From contig NZ_NESJ01000004.1 of assembly GCF_003063645.1 (NCBI RefSeq), positions 186,001 to 250,000 of the forward strand: 64,000 nt of DNA, given 5' to 3'. Shown here piece by piece: positions 63,114-64,000 of this stretch (its first letter is position 1; the number at the start of each line of letters is the position of its first letter). The position numbers were made by a program, and so were the translations under genes. The stretch comes from Limnohabitans sp. 2KL-51 (GTDB taxonomy: Bacteria > Pseudomonadota > Gammaproteobacteria > Burkholderiales > Burkholderiaceae_C). The notes beneath the pieces were generated by a model, which was given only the letters and a program-made list of their open reading frames with translations, searched no databases and was not told the DNA's origin.

Positions 63114-64000
63114 ATGTCTGAAATCATTCCTCTGTCAGAGGTCACATCTGTCCCACTCGATGGCCAATTTATTAGCTACCCGGGCTCGCCCTTTGAGCTG
63201 TTCCAGCCTTACCCGCCCGCTGGCGACCAGCCCGTGGCCATTGAGCAGCTGGTCGAAGGCGTGCACGATGGCGAGGTGTTCCAGACCCTGTTGGGCGTGA
63301 CCGGCTCTGGTAAGACTTTCACCATGGCCAATGTGATCGCACAAATAGGCAAGCCCGCCATTGTGTTTGCGCCTAACAAAACGTTGGCGGCGCAGCTGTA
63401 CAGCGAGTTCCGAGAGTTCTTTCCCAAAAACGCGGTCGAGTACTTTGTCAGTTATTACGACTACTACCAACCTGAGGCCTATGTGCCGCAGCGCGACCTG
63501 TTCATTGAAAAAGACAGCGCGATCAACGAGCACATCGAGCAGATGCGCCTGTCGTGTACCAAAAGCATCATGGAGCGGCGCGATGTGGTGATCGTGGCCA
63601 CGGTCTCGGCCATCTACGGCATTGGCGAGCCTGAGAGCTACCACCGCATGATCATGACGCTGCGCACCGGCGACAAGCTGGGCCAGCGCGACGTGATCGC
63701 GCAGCTGATCCGCATGCAGTACCAGCGCAACGACATGGAATTCAGCCGAGGCAAATTCCGCGTACGGGGCGACACCATCGACGTGTTTCCGGCCGAGCAT
63801 TCCGAGTTAGCCATCCGCATCGAGCTTTTTGACGACGAGATTGAGAGCCTGCAACTGTTCGATCCGCTCACCGGGCGCATTCGCCAGAAGATCCCGCGCT
63901 TCACGGTTTACCCGTCCAGTCACTACGTGACGCCGCGCGACAAGGTGTTGGCGGCGGTAGAAACCATCAAGGTGGAGCTGGCTCAGCGCTTGAAAGAACT
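63114..64000 (+). CDS. uvrB: UvrABC system protein B, 3' end beyond the window
   Basis: Helicase-like damage-loading subunit of nucleotide excision repair. About 295 residues are visible of a usual 670-700; the frame is open to the window end. Walker A is [17 protein letters not shown]; the beta-hairpin that probes damage is visible in [17 protein letters not shown], followed by [20 protein letters not shown] 63114 is used; RBS unclear. A short leader (63042-63113) separates it from ccdB. Confidence 0.95.
   Translation, partial: MSEIIPLSEVTSVPLDGQFISYPGSPFELFQPYPPAGDQPVAIEQLVEGVHDGEVFQTLLGVTGSGKTFTMANVIAQIGKPAIVFAPNKTLAAQLYSEFREFFPKNAVEYFVSYYDYYQPEAYVPQRDLFIEKDSAINEHIEQMRLSCTKSIMERRDVVIVATVSAIYGIGEPESYHRMIMTLRTGDKLGQRDVIAQLIRMQYQRNDMEFSRGKFRVRGDTIDVFPAEHSELAIRIELFDDEIESLQLFDPLTGRIRQKIPRFTVYPSSHYVTPRDKVLAAVETIKVELAQRLKE

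Overview
The window is the core of a photosynthesis gene cluster (PGC) followed by housekeeping and propionyl-CoA genes. Gene content (puf with tetrahaem pufC, puhABC-puhE, acsF with bchLNB, spheroidene-type crtABCDI, aerR-ppsR) and gene order point to a purple phototrophic betaproteobacterium of the Burkholderiales, most likely Comamonadaceae near Limnohabitans or Rhodoferax. That placement is inference from order and protein character; no 16S gene is present. The oxygen-dependent cyclase acsF is present and bchE is not in the window, which suits an aerobic anoxygenic phototroph.

Layout: (1) 2-4868, + strand: 3' end of bchZ, then pufB - unnamed 74-aa membrane ORF - pufA - pufL - pufM - pufC, closed by a strong terminator. 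(2) 4932-8060, +: crtA-crtD-crtC, with an unusually long crtD/crtC overlap. (3) 26444 down to 8066, - strand: one tightly packed run bchF-N-B-H-L-M-lhaA-puhA-B-C-acsF-puhE-crtI-crtB-small ORF-DUF2269-SDR, with many 4-nt ATGA overlaps. (4) 26605-32475, +: aerR, ppsR, bchG, a PucC-type carrier, bchP. (5) 36494 down to 32627, -: bchI-bchD-bchO. (6) 36776-47077, +: dxs, hemA, then a complete ccmABCDEFGHI cytochrome c maturation set. (7) 47094-50147: hemE (-), dusA (+), a GntR regulator (-). (8) 50332-58510, +: methylmalonyl-CoA mutase, a RHH/PIN toxin-antitoxin pair, meaB, pccB, pccA, a VOC epimerase-like gene. (9) 58626-62272, -: rnfB-like ferredoxin, PHA depolymerase phaZ with a histone-H1-like tail, aromatic/aspartate aminotransferase. 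(10) 62484-64000, +: ccdAB and the 5' part of uvrB.

How it works together: dxs supplies isoprenoid precursor for carotenoids and the phytyl tail; hemA/hemE supply tetrapyrrole; bchIDH/M/acsF/LNB/F/Z/G/P take protoporphyrin to bacteriochlorophyll a; crtB/I/C/D/A give spheroidene-type carotenoids; puf/puh/lhaA build RC-LH1; ccm attaches the PufC haems. PpsR-type palindromes (TGT-N12-ACA) lie in three intergenic regions (bchF/aerR, ppsR/bchG, bchI/dxs) and their TTGAC arms coincide with predicted -35 boxes, so PpsR with AerR probably represses the bch/crt/puh run, bchG-bchP, bchIDO and dxs-hemA. I saw no such site before puf or ppsR.

The most unusual items are the single-span ORF between pufB and pufA, the 349-nt crtD/crtC overlap, and operator architecture that predicts a leaderless bchG mRNA. 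No tRNA, rRNA, IS element or CRISPR array was seen, and no gene-free stretch exceeds 300 bases.
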